A stretch of 51,962 nucleotides of DNA from Puniceicoccales bacterium (GTDB taxonomy: Bacteria; Verrucomicrobiota; Verrucomicrobiia; Opitutales; UBA953): the NCBI GenBank assembly GCA_031280235.1, contig JAITHA010000074.1, positions 1 through 51,962 on the forward strand, given 5' to 3'. Made by a program: the position numbers and the translations under genes. Of this stretch, positions 18,926 through 27,973 are shown piece after piece. Numbering within the stretch: position 1 is the first letter of the stretch; each line of letters starts with the position of its first letter. The notes beneath the pieces are model-generated. The model did no database searches and was not told where the DNA came from. It saw nothing but the letters and a program-made list of their open reading frames with translations.

Positions 18926-19750
18926 TCAGGGAGATTCCTCGAGCGACACTGGGCAGTCTGCCTGCGGGTCGAGGACGGTAAATGTACACTTAGGGCGCAA
19001 GGAACGCACGGCCATCATGGCATCTGAAACGAGTTCCGGTGAGTTGCACTCACGGCTCAAGTGTCCGAAGAAAACATGGCGCAGACAGTTGTTTTCGAGG
19101 GTCATCAGCAGCTCCAAGGCCAAGTCGTTAGAAAGATGCCCATGACGCCCACGGATGCGTTGCTTCAGGCTCGGCGGGCGCCCCGAGTTGTCGAGCATCC
19201 CGCAGTCGTAGTTCGCCTCGAGCACGAGGTGCGTGGCATGGCGTAATTTTTCTCGGACGAGCTGCGGGACGTAGCCGAGGTCCGTCACCCAAGCCACCGT
19301 CCAGGCGGGCACCGCTGCGCCAAAAGAAAAAGCGTAGCCCACAGGGTCCGCTGCGTCGTGAGGGATGGAAAAGGCGCTAACGGTAACTCCCCGAAAAGTG
19401 AAACAACTCCCGGTTTCGAATATCTTCCAGTTGCCAGGCATCTTTTCCCTGCTGGCCTGAATGGCCTGCTGCGTCTCTCGATTCGCGAAAAATACAAGGT
19501 GCTCAAAGCGGGCCAGCCCAACGAGCCCACAGCAGTGATCCTTGTGCTCGTGGGTGATGAAGACGGCATCGACGTCCTTGATGCTTTCACCGATCTTCGC
19601 AAGAGCCTGCTCAATGCGGCGCCCAGAAAGACCCGCATCGACAAGGATGCGCGCGTGCGGGGTGACGAGGAGGCTGCAATTCCCGGAACTACTGCTACCA
19701 AGGATGTGTAAACGAAAATTCACCGCGCGCAGGCAAAGCTTCCCAATCAT
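18926..19750 (-). CDS. MBL-fold metallohydrolase, YycJ/WalJ-like
   Basis: 274 residues. The zinc motif THEHKDH (His67, His69, Asp71, His72) is intact, preceded by LGSSSSGNC and LVDAG, with SIPHDAADPVGY, LEANYDCGML and GHLSND following, all arranged as in YycJ-type hydrolases. These are cytoplasmic proteins implicated in exonuclease or DNA repair roles; WalJ is linked to cell wall signalling in Firmicutes, but no walK/walR is present here. The start is ATG at 19750 (context TAA-ATG); a shorter start near residue 11 would also preserve the fold. Confidence 0.9.
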   Translation of the reverse strand: MIGKLCLRAVNFRLHILGSSSSGNCSLLVTPHARILVDAGLSGRRIEQALAKIGESIKDVDAVFITHEHKDHCCGLVGLARFEHLVFFANRETQQAIQASREKMPGNWKIFETGSCFTFRGVTVSAFSIPHDAADPVGYAFSFGAAVPAWTVAWVTDLGYVPQLVREKLRHATHLVLEANYDCGMLDNSGRPPSLKQRIRGRHGHLSNDLALELLMTLENNCLRHVFFGHLSRECNSPELVSDAMMAVRSLRPKCTFTVLDPQADCPVSLEESP

Positions 19751-19773
19751 TTACTCAATGGAGAACTTCTTTT

Positions 19774-20400
19774 TCACCCCACTCTACGAAGCGCACGGGC
19801 AGCGGCAGCGGGGTTAACTGCGCCACAGATTGCCGAGGCCACAGCGAGCCCGGCTACTCCGGCAGCGCGCACAGACGCGGCCACGCCCAACGTGATGCCG
19901 CCAATCGCCACCACGGGGCACGGGCTGCGCGCCACCAAGCAGGCCAGCTTTTCCACGCCGACAACGGGCGAGACGTCGCGCTTTGTCCCAGTAGGAAAAA
20001 TCGGGCCGATGCCGATGTAGTCGAGCAAGGAAAAATCCGTCGCCTCAAGCTGGCGCAAATTATTCGTCGAGAGGCCAAGCCAGCGCCCCGGCCCAAGTAA
20101 ACGGCGCGCGGCCTGCGGCGGCAAATCGCGCCGCCCGATATGCGCGCCATCCGCATCCACAGCCAGCGCCAGATCGATGTGGTCGTTGACGAGCAATGGC
20201 ACACGGCGCACAGCCAGCAGGGCACGCAACGCCTGCGCCTCCGCATAGGCCGCACCTTTGTGCGCATGCACCGTGCGATATTGCACGAGCGAAACCCCGC
20301 CCTCGACAGCAGCCACCACCGTATCCAACAGGCCAAGGCGGCAGCGATCCGGCGCATCCGTGACAAGGTAAAGACTCAGGGATTCGGGTAAATCAGGCAT
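19774..20400 (-). CDS. thiE: Thiamine phosphate synthase
   Basis: 208 residues from the ATG at 20400. It joins HMP-pyrophosphate and thiazole phosphate to thiamine phosphate. LYLVTD, LLVNDHIDLALAVDADGAHIGRRDLP, IGIGPIFPTGTKRD and VAIGGIT follow the family from start to end. The substrate-binding 'Q.R.K' segment reads VQYRTVHAHKG, so the usual lysine is displaced or missing and activity may be altered. No thiD, thiM or thiC is nearby, and I see no TPP riboswitch in the 154 bases upstream. First gene of a - strand group and divergent from the gene at 20555. Confidence 0.88.
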   Translation of the reverse strand: MPDLPESLSLYLVTDAPDRCRLGLLDTVVAAVEGGVSLVQYRTVHAHKGAAYAEAQALRALLAVRRVPLLVNDHIDLALAVDADGAHIGRRDLPPQAARRLLGPGRWLGLSTNNLRQLEATDFSLLDYIGIGPIFPTGTKRDVSPVVGVEKLACLVARSPCPVVAIGGITLGVAASVRAAGVAGLAVASAICGAVNPAAAARALRRVG

Positions 20401-20554
20401 GGGAAAAAACGGAACGGTACGCGCCGAACCCACCCGCGCAAACCCTCTTTCCTGGCACGAGCGAGCGAGTGCACCTCAAGCCAGTGCCCACAGGATAAAG
20501 CGCATTGACCTTTCCACAGCGTTTAAAAGACTGCCACCCAAGTAATCGCTTTTC

Positions 20555-21445
20555 ATGAATCCCTCGCCTCGTTTTCCCTCCCTTATCCACCTCCTCGCGC
20601 GGGTCTCCTCGTGCCTCGGCGCAGCGATTTTCCTTCTGGTACTCGCGACGCCGACGCCCGCCATGGCGCAATCTTCCTTTGCCCCAAGAGGCTTCCAAGG
20701 TGTCTCCTCTGAAAGATCTGCAATGGAGGACTTCCAGCGTTTTCGCGAGATGCGCCTCAGCAACACCTGCCTGCGCTTCACTATCACCCACATGCCACGC
20801 AAAGGCGATAAAGAGGTCGTCCACAAGGGTGTCGTTTGGACCACGTTTTACGGGGACGGGCCGATTTTCCGCATGGAGCTGGCACCCGCCAACTCGGGAA
20901 AACCGCTGCGCCTCATCCTCAAGGGCGGCCCCTCGCCAGCGCTCTGGCTAAACGACGGGAAGGGCCAGCCTGCCATCTCCTCCAACAAGGCGCTTTTGCC
21001 CGGCCTCATCTTCACACCGTTTGAGCTGCAGACGCCGTTCGTCTATTGGAAAGACACCAAGTATGAGACGACGCAGTCCTTTCGCGGGCGCCCCGTCCTC
21101 GCCTTCCGCATAAATCCGCCAGGCCACTTTAAAACCTCGCATCCCGACGTCGGCTTTGTGCGCATCAAGCTCGACCGCCAATTCGGGGTCATCATGCAAA
21201 CCGTGGTGTACAACGCTGCCGAAAAAGAAGTGCGCAAGTACGAGGCCGAGACCTTCACCGAAGTCAAGGGCATCTACATCCCGGAGGAATTGCGCGTTTT
21301 TGATCTCGCGACGCGAGACAAGGACGTTTTCCGCGTCAACCAAGCCGCCGTCCAACTCAAACACGACTTGGGAATATTCTCCCCAGACTCTCTCGACAAG
21401 CCCGCCAAACAACCACCCGAAGCGGACTTTATACGCATCAATTGA
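20555..21445 (+). CDS. Secreted LolA/RseB-like protein
   Basis: 296 residues with a signal peptide ending about AMA-QSS (residue 38). The remainder is beta-rich and resembles the outer membrane lipoprotein-sorting (LolA-like) group: MEDFQRFREMRLSNTC, VVWTTFYGDGPIFRMEL, and a late block SHPDVGFVRIKLDRQFGVIMQTVVYN followed by TFTEVKGIYIPEELRVFDL, the 'ding with D + later l..G..iP..l.v.d' pattern of such proteins. Likely periplasmic and substrate-binding. It overlaps the convergent gene at its 3' end by eight bases. Together with the gene at 1-894, it is the second protein of this general type in the window; homology between the two is not certain by eye. Confidence 0.6.
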   Translation: MNPSPRFPSLIHLLARVSSCLGAAIFLLVLATPTPAMAQSSFAPRGFQGVSSERSAMEDFQRFREMRLSNTCLRFTITHMPRKGDKEVVHKGVVWTTFYGDGPIFRMELAPANSGKPLRLILKGGPSPALWLNDGKGQPAISSNKALLPGLIFTPFELQTPFVYWKDTKYETTQSFRGRPVLAFRINPPGHFKTSHPDVGFVRIKLDRQFGVIMQTVVYNAAEKEVRKYEAETFTEVKGIYIPEELRVFDLATRDKDVFRVNQAAVQLKHDLGIFSPDSLDKPAKQPPEADFIRIN

Positions 21446-22496
21446 CTGGGGCGGGCGTCGGCGCGCCAGGGGCATTGTGACGCGAAAATGTCTCCAACAA
21501 CCAGTCCGCGAGCCGCGTAAAATCAGCAAAATTGAGCTGTAGCTCTAACCGGATTTTTTTATCCACCGTGACGAAGTTGAGCTTCCGCAATAGCCGCCGC
21601 GCAAAGGCTTTCTCCTCATTCGCCTGCGCGACCGCTACATCCGAATCCCTCACCTTGGCCATTCGCGATTTTCTCTGCCAGTAACTGTGCACCATCTGCA
21701 AATAAGCGTGAAGCTCGTACGCCTTCTCCCTCGAAGCAAAGCCACCCTCGATACGCAAGCACACCACACCGCCGCACACGCCGAAAGCTGCAAAGATTTG
21801 CTCGGGCAAGGGCAAATTGACAGGCCAACCCCAAGTGCCTCTCACGAGATCGCGCCTCGGCACCAAGCCCCCGTCCAACATGGCGAGCAGGAACGGCACA
21901 CCCACGTGCGCACCCACGTCGTCGAGCTGCGCGGGAGACGTGAACGAGTGGGAACGATTCTCAAGCGCCGCAAACACACGCGGCAAAGTGAGCGCGGAGG
22001 CATCTGTCAGCAGCAACGTGTGCTCGTCTCTGGCGCACAGGGCACCTTGCGCCACCGCCACCACCGTGTGACCCTGGCTGCGATGCACGGAGTATCGGTG
22101 CCGTTGCGCAAAAGCGTGGATCTTTTCCGGAGAAAAACGCCCACGCGCAATGACAACAAAAGGCAAGTTTGCCCCAGCCACATGAGCAGGGAAAATGCCG
22201 AGAGTGAGGTCGTCCACATCGCGCGTCCACTCAAGGCCGGCCTGCGTCCTCCACACAGCAAGCTCCTCCCGGGAGCCTGCCAGCTCGGCCCACACGGTCT
22301 CAAGCAAGGGCATCAGGATCGGCAGCATTTGCATCTCGCGCGCACCCTCGATGTCGAGGTGGATGAGGCCACGCGGGCCGGGCAAAATACCGCGCGTGTC
22401 AAGCTGCGCTGCACTCGCGAAAACCACCATGAAAACGACGGAGAGGAAGCCGGCGAAACTGTGGCGAAATGCTATTGGGAAATCTTTCACGCTCAC
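21438..22496 (-). CDS. Secreted protein of unknown function
   Basis: 352 residues beginning with GTG, which overlaps the rsmI stop as GTGA, so it is probably translated after rsmI by coupling. The N-terminus (FAGFLSVVFMVVFASA) is a signal peptide. The mature part has the rhythm of small repeats of strand-helix units found in proteins related to DUF3352-type sequences: LTLGIFP, FVVIARGRFSP, LLLTDASAL, then a basic helical C-terminus with KRKSRM-like patches (residues 271-300) and LNFADFTRLADWLLETF. I do not recognise a family with confidence. It overlaps the convergent gene at 21445 by eight bases. Confidence 0.65.
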   Translation of the reverse strand: MSVKDFPIAFRHSFAGFLSVVFMVVFASAAQLDTRGILPGPRGLIHLDIEGAREMQMLPILMPLLETVWAELAGSREELAVWRTQAGLEWTRDVDDLTLGIFPAHVAGANLPFVVIARGRFSPEKIHAFAQRHRYSVHRSQGHTVVAVAQGALCARDEHTLLLTDASALTLPRVFAALENRSHSFTSPAQLDDVGAHVGVPFLLAMLDGGLVPRRDLVRGTWGWPVNLPLPEQIFAAFGVCGGVVCLRIEGGFASREKAYELHAYLQMVHSYWQRKSRMAKVRDSDVAVAQANEEKAFARRLLRKLNFVTVDKKIRLELQLNFADFTRLADWLLETFSRHNAPGAPTPAPVN

Positions 22497-23179
22497 AAAA
22501 CGAAGCCCTCCGGAGCAATGAGCACCACAAATTCTCCTCGAAGATTGTCCCCCTTGATACGTGGCACGACATCAGCAGCAGTACCCGTCAGAATCGTCTC
22601 GTGAAACTTCGTGAGCTCGCGCGCGATGCAAATCACGCGCTCTGGCCCAAGCTCTGCGAGGATCTCTCCGACAAATTTGCAGATACGGTGGCAGGATTCG
22701 TAGAGGATGACGGTGTCTGCAGCATCGCGAATCGTCGCAAGAAAACGAAGGCGCGCAGAGGATTTGGGAGGCAGGAAACCCACAAAACGGAAAGCATGTG
22801 TCGGCAAACCCGATGCCGAAAGCGCCGCCACAAGAGCGCACGCACCCGGCACAGGCACAACAGGCAAAGCGCGGCGCCGACACTCGCGCACGACGCGAAA
22901 ACCAGGATCGCTCAAGGCAGGCGTCCCGGCATCGCAAGCCAACGCGACGCTCTCCCCGGCAGCCACACGCGCCGCCAGCACAGGAGCGAGCTGGATCTCG
23001 TTGTGCTCGTGGTAGGCGATCAGCGGCTTCTCAATGCCCAGATGACACAAAAGGGCACCCGTCGTCCGTGTGTCCTCGCAGGCCACAACATCCACAGTGC
23101 CCAGCACCGCTCTGGCGCGCGCTGAGATGTCCCCAAGATTCCCGATCGGGGTCGCGACAATAAACAATGAGCCCGGCAT
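22493..23179 (-). CDS. rsmI: 16S rRNA (cytidine1402-2'-O)-methyltransferase
   Basis: 228 residues from the ATG at 23179 (context ACC-ATG); the frame is open upstream to 23230. It methylates the ribose of C1402 in 16S rRNA. LFIVATPIGNLGDISARA, ACEDTRTTGALL, YHEHNE, ALACDAGTPALSDPGF, VPVPGACALVAALSASGLP and the later GFLPPK and TVILYESCHRI are complete RsmI landmarks, as expected of the tetrapyrrole methylase fold. It lies third in a - strand group after mazG and the YgjP-like gene and is coupled to the next secreted protein by a GTGA overlap. Confidence 0.97.
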   Translation of the reverse strand: MPGSLFIVATPIGNLGDISARARAVLGTVDVVACEDTRTTGALLCHLGIEKPLIAYHEHNEIQLAPVLAARVAAGESVALACDAGTPALSDPGFRVVRECRRRALPVVPVPGACALVAALSASGLPTHAFRFVGFLPPKSSARLRFLATIRDAADTVILYESCHRICKFVGEILAELGPERVICIARELTKFHETILTGTAADVVPRIKGDNLRGEFVVLIAPEGFVL

Positions 23180-23252
23180 GGTGCGTAAGGGAGGAGAGGG
23201 CACGTGACGGCGCAACAGCAAAAAAAACAACGCCGCTCCGCACGGACAACAC

Positions 23253-24005
23253 TCAACGCGCCAAGTCCATCAAACCGCCCCATTCGTGCCTCAACGCTCG
23301 ATCATGCAAACCGCTCTCTGGATCCCACTTGAAAAGCAAATCCCAAAAACGCTCCGAGTGATTCATCTCCAGCCGATGCGCCAGCTCGTGGTAGATGATG
23401 TGATCCTGCAAGGCGGGAGGCAGCAACACCAGACGCCAGTTCAACGACAAACGCCCCGTGTCCGAGCAAGAGCCCCAACGCCTGCGCTGGTCACGAATGC
23501 CAAGCTCGCTGACACGGACGCCCACTCGCTGCGCAAGCGCTAGGACATGTCGAGGCAAAGTCTCCGCCGCGAGCAAGCGCAGCAGGAAACGCAAATCCGC
23601 CTCATGGGCCTCGCCTCTGCGATGGCCCAAAAATACGGGTTCATTGACATTGCGGTGGAGAAGAAAGGGCTTGTACGGCGTCCCGGCACACACGAGCGGA
23701 CGCACACACCCCTCGATGCAGACCCAGGGCGAACGTGCCAGATAATCCGCCACAAGGGGCACAGCTGCGTCAGCCCCAGCCGGGCGCCTGGCCAGCGCCC
23801 GCCGCAACCACTCCCGTTTCTCACGCAAAAAAACCAGCGCATCCTCCCTGCCCATCCCACGCGGCAAGACGAGCCGAACAGGCCCACTGCGCGGCACGAC
23901 AAGGTTGAGACGCCTCGCACGCGGAGACTCGCGCCACTCCACATTGACGACGAACACACCGCCCTTGCCAGACAACTCCAGACTCTCCGTCGCCTCAGAA
24001 GACAT
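23253..24005 (-). CDS. YgjP-like (M48-type) zinc metalloprotease
   Basis: 250 residues from ATG 24005; the frame is open upstream to 24113. The zinc motif is YHELAHRLEMNH (His206, Glu207, His210), and His216 after NH matches the third ligand of the YgjP/WLM group. WGSCSDTGRLSLNWRL upstream is the standard YgjP lead-in. These are cytoplasmic proteases of unknown substrate. The start is six bases after the mazG stop on the - strand, so the two are certainly one transcript. Confidence 0.9.
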   Translation of the reverse strand: MSSEATESLELSGKGGVFVVNVEWRESPRARRLNLVVPRSGPVRLVLPRGMGREDALVFLREKREWLRRALARRPAGADAAVPLVADYLARSPWVCIEGCVRPLVCAGTPYKPFLLHRNVNEPVFLGHRRGEAHEADLRFLLRLLAAETLPRHVLALAQRVGVRVSELGIRDQRRRWGSCSDTGRLSLNWRLVLLPPALQDHIIYHELAHRLEMNHSERFWDLLFKWDPESGLHDRALRHEWGGLMDLAR

Positions 24006-24010
24006 CGGGC

Positions 24011-24679
24011 TTATGCTTTTGCCGACAGGCGGGCATTTTCCACAACTTTTGCGACATGGCAGCGCAAGGCGCTTTCCGGATCTATCCCAGCCTCCTGGCA
24101 TGCCGCCACCCACGCAAACAACTCCGCGCCAGCGCGCTCTTCGTTCAGCCCCACGGCGCGCGCTTCAAGATCAGCCCGGGTGGCAAACGCGGCGGGCAAA
24201 TCAATTTTTCCCTTCCGTACAGCCTTCCAAACCTCCCGCGCTTTCAGAAGCAGAGGCAACTCGGGCGGCAGAGCCTTGAACAAAGGCACATCAGACGTAG
24301 GCCCCGGCTTTTTCTCGCGCACCTTGATTTCATCCCACTGGCGGAGCACAGCCTCGCTATCCTTGGCACTCGCGTCGCCAAAGACATGCGGATGCCGCCG
24401 TACCATCTTCGCATTCACCTCGCGCGCCACATCGTCCAAGGTGAATTCTCCGCGCTCTGCCGCCATCTGCGCGTGCATGACCACCTGCAAGAGCAAGTCG
24501 CCCAGCTCCTCGCGCATGTGCACGTAGTCATCCTTGTCTATCGTCTCAAGCAATTCGGCCACCTCCTCCATAAGGCAAATGCGAAGGCTCCTGTGGGTCT
24601 GTTCCTGATCCCACGGGCAGCCCCCCGGCGCACGAAGCCGGGCAATGGTGGCAACAAATTCATCTATTGCTAAGGACAT
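24011..24679 (-). CDS. mazG: Nucleoside triphosphate pyrophosphohydrolase
   Basis: 222 residues from ATG 24679 (GCC-ATG); the frame is open upstream to 24904, but the conserved start lies here. It hydrolyses non-canonical or damaged NTPs to NMP and pyrophosphate. LRAPGGCPWDQEQTHRSL, the Mg-binding EEVAE and EELGDLLLQVVMHA (EExxE then ExxD) and the second half (DVAREVNAKMVRRHPHVF) are standard for MazG. The C-terminal copy of the fold is partly kept, as usual. Divergent from rnhC with 144 bases between, and first of a - strand group of four. Confidence 0.95.
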   Translation of the reverse strand: MSLAIDEFVATIARLRAPGGCPWDQEQTHRSLRICLMEEVAELLETIDKDDYVHMREELGDLLLQVVMHAQMAAERGEFTLDDVAREVNAKMVRRHPHVFGDASAKDSEAVLRQWDEIKVREKKPGPTSDVPLFKALPPELPLLLKAREVWKAVRKGKIDLPAAFATRADLEARAVGLNEERAGAELFAWVAACQEAGIDPESALRCHVAKVVENARLSAKA

Positions 24680-24823
24680 GGCCGCGAAAATTTGGGCGAA
24701 AACACTCACAAGAAAAGGGAAAACAGGCACAGCCCACGCCAGAGCAACCTTGACCCTTGGACAACACGTACCCTCGGGAGTTGTGCTTGAGACACCTGCC
24801 CAAGTGTCCATCCTGCCGCCCAC

Positions 24824-25849
24824 ATGTACCCAAAAAACAAACCCTCCGATGAGGCTGCGCCCACGCGCCGCTCCTCCTACACGATCTCCCTCAACTCGGA
24901 ACAAATGAAAAAGCTAGGCGACTGGTGCCGTCGAAAACTCTGGGTACCTTTCCCCGTCGAATACAGCCTGTTCGCTTACAAGGATGATCAGGTAAACCTC
25001 GTCGCCTACACCTCAGGCAAACTCGTCATCGCTGGGAAAAAAACCGAGGACTTCGTTTCCAATGTCCTCGAGCCCGAGATCACCGGCCAGGCCCTCCTCG
25101 GCTATGACGAGGTGCACCACCCAGAGTGGTACACAGACCACGCGGGCCTCGACGAATCGGGCAAGGGCGATCTCTTTGGTCCTCTCGTCTCCGCTTGCGT
25201 CATTGCCACGGGCGACATGGTCGCCGCCTGGAAAACCGCAGGCGTCCGCGACTCCAAGACAGTCACCTCCGACCGGGCTATCATCGACATCGAAAAAAAA
25301 ATCCGCCAGACCCCGGGCGTCATCGTCAAAGTCGTCTTCACGGGCATGGAAAAATACAACGCCCTCTATCGCCAGTTCGGCTCCAACCTCAACAAGATGC
25401 TTGCCTGGTACCACGCCAGCGCCCTTGAAGATGCCCTCCCCCGCTTCACCGCCGAGCACGGCGCGCCGCCGCCTTGGGGCCTTCTCGACCAGTTCTCCAA
25501 AACGCCTCTTGTGCAGGCCGAGCTGCGCCGCAGAAAAATCAAATTTGACCTTCAGATGCGCACCAAGGCCGAGTCGGATCCCGTCGTCGCTGCGGCATCC
25601 ATCATCGCCCGTGCAACCTACGTACGCGAGCTCGCCAAGCTCTCCAAAGTCATCGGCGAGCCCCTCCCCAAGGGCAGCGGCGCACAAGCCAAAGCCGCTG
25701 GCCTACGCATCGTTGAGCGCTTTGGCGCCGAGGCTCTGGGTCGCTTCGCCAAACTTCATTTCCGCACAGCCAGCGAGTGCTGTGGCCTCCAGCCTCCTCA
25801 AAAAAAAGAATGGCGCCGCTTCCCGCGCCAAGCCTCCAGCGAGCCCTGA
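24824..25849 (+). CDS. rnhC: Ribonuclease HIII
   Basis: 341 residues. An N-terminal TBP-like RNA/DNA-binding segment (residues about 18-80) precedes the catalytic domain, which distinguishes HIII from HII. GLDESGKGDLFGP (Asp110-Glu111) and VRDSK (Asp143) are the metal-binding core, and KAESDPVVAAASIIARA near residue 247 completes the DEDD-type site. It cleaves RNA in RNA-DNA hybrids. RNase HIII is uncommon outside Firmicutes and the PVC group (Chlamydia has it), which supports placement here. Its stop is followed by 884 gene-poor bases. Confidence 0.95.
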   Translation: MYPKNKPSDEAAPTRRSSYTISLNSEQMKKLGDWCRRKLWVPFPVEYSLFAYKDDQVNLVAYTSGKLVIAGKKTEDFVSNVLEPEITGQALLGYDEVHHPEWYTDHAGLDESGKGDLFGPLVSACVIATGDMVAAWKTAGVRDSKTVTSDRAIIDIEKKIRQTPGVIVKVVFTGMEKYNALYRQFGSNLNKMLAWYHASALEDALPRFTAEHGAPPPWGLLDQFSKTPLVQAELRRRKIKFDLQMRTKAESDPVVAAASIIARATYVRELAKLSKVIGEPLPKGSGAQAKAAGLRIVERFGAEALGRFAKLHFRTASECCGLQPPQKKEWRRFPRQASSEP

Positions 25850-26049
25850 TGCGACAAACCCCGAACACGCCAAAAAACCTCAAAAAAAGTTTTCACTTTT
25901 TGACGAATGGCCGCGAACGGCACATCAATTTCTGCACAAAACATCTGTTCAATCTGCCCACGCTTCCCAACCGCCAGTTCGGACAATGCTGCTTTTTGGG
26001 GATGACGAGACACAACGCGGTTAGAGGGTTGGTTTCCTGTTAAAGAAAT

Positions 26050-26313
26050 AAATGGGAAGTAGTGTTTTTGAGATGCAAATCTGTTGATTTCGCCGAACGG
26101 GATGGATCGCGTTATGTGAGGAGCTGACGCGGCCAGCTGGGTGCACAGCCAAGTTGTTGTAATTGTACCAAGCGAACCATTTTATAAGCGAGGTTCATCA
26201 AGTCTATCCCAGTACGCGTGCTCGATGCCAATCGTTCTTGGGCGGATGCCACTCATACGGTTTTCCATGTGCCTCAATATGCGTTCCACCAACCCTATAA
26301 TCGCGCATAAATT
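26050..26313 (-). mobile_element. Probable remnant of an IS3-family (IS150-like) transposase, frameshifted
   Basis: On the - strand, 26313-26182 encodes LVERILRHMENRMSGIRP and then IGIEHAYWDRLDEPRL, and about 26193-26050 continues in another frame with IKWFAWYN and VHPAGRVS. The order (an N-terminal MEN, an acidic segment, then 'I.WYN..R....L.g..P') matches the C-terminal end of IS3/IS150-type DDE transposases, with at least one frameshift and missing N-terminal part. No terminal inverted repeats or target duplications are clear. Interpreted as a dead element by pattern, not by alignment. Confidence 0.4.
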
Positions 26314-26525
26314 TTAACGACACATCATCCGTCACGTGATTTTTATTTGCCATTCAGTTGTTATCTTGCCGCCGTCTTTTTGCGTATTTTCTCAATTGTC
26401 AATTGGGGGGATTTTTCAGATTGCCTGTGAGCAAAAAAGAAGACGAAGAATTTTCATGACACGAGGCTTGGGGTGATAGATCGAGTTAAGAGACGCTACT
26501 TTTTCGTGTCTGGTTCTTCATGATT

Positions 26526-26551
26526 TGCCATCAAATAAAAATGGCATTTTT
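26526..26551 (+). terminator. Weak hairpin with T-run in the gene-poor stretch
   Basis: TGCCAT (26526-26531) and ATGGCA (26541-26546) flank a nine-base AT-rich loop and are followed by five T (26547-26551) and more A/T. It is short and isolated, 680 bases after the rnhC stop, so it may end a small transcript rather than rnhC. Low confidence. Confidence 0.25.
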
Positions 26552-26672
26552 ATAATTTTCCCGGACTTCAACAGGGCACATAGAACATGTTCCCGCCGGG
26601 CAATGTTTTCATCAAAACCACCCACCGCACCTCAACACCTAAGCACACCAGCACGCGCCTCTCTTCTCTTTT

Positions 26673-26708
26673 AAAAAACACCGCCCTGGCCTTCGCCAGA
26701 GCAGTGTT
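26673..26708 (-). terminator. Intrinsic terminator of gap
   Basis: On the - strand, AACACTGCTCTGGC and GCCAGGGCGGTGTT form a 14-bp stem (two G-T pairs) around a GAAG loop, followed by T residues (26676-26673 read as A on +). It begins 26 bases after the gap stop. This is the clearest terminator in the window and probably gives strong termination of an abundant transcript. Confidence 0.85.
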
Positions 26709-26733
26709 TGCGTTTTTCGATGAGCGAGCTGGA

Positions 26734-27870
<1,137 letters not shown>

Positions 27871-27973
27871 TTATCTATGGCAGCGCAAGAAGGAAAAAGC
27901 GTGCCTCGCCGACCCACGCATTGGCGCGCCACAGGATTGCCATTGGGGGGGCTGATGTTTTTGGTGCGAGGCC

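Larger units (their letters stand above)
25850..26733. other. Gene-poor stretch between rnhC and gap with decayed sequence
   Basis: Apart from the items listed separately (a transposase remnant at 26050-26313, a weak hairpin at 26526-26551 and the gap terminator), I see no intact gene. A short - strand frame over 25798-26013 begins ALSELAVGKRGQIEQM, which recalls the first residues of FeoA, but it overlaps rnhC and lacks the rest of that family. The base composition is clearly more AT-rich than in the genes on either side. Confidence 0.5.

Noticed and set aside
20401-20554. TPP riboswitch upstream of thiE
   Set aside because: The CUGAGA and ACCUGAU core segments are absent in both strands.
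24679-24904. Extended start of mazG
   Set aside because: Open frame only; the mazG domain starts at 24679 and the upstream part overlaps the divergent rnhC start.
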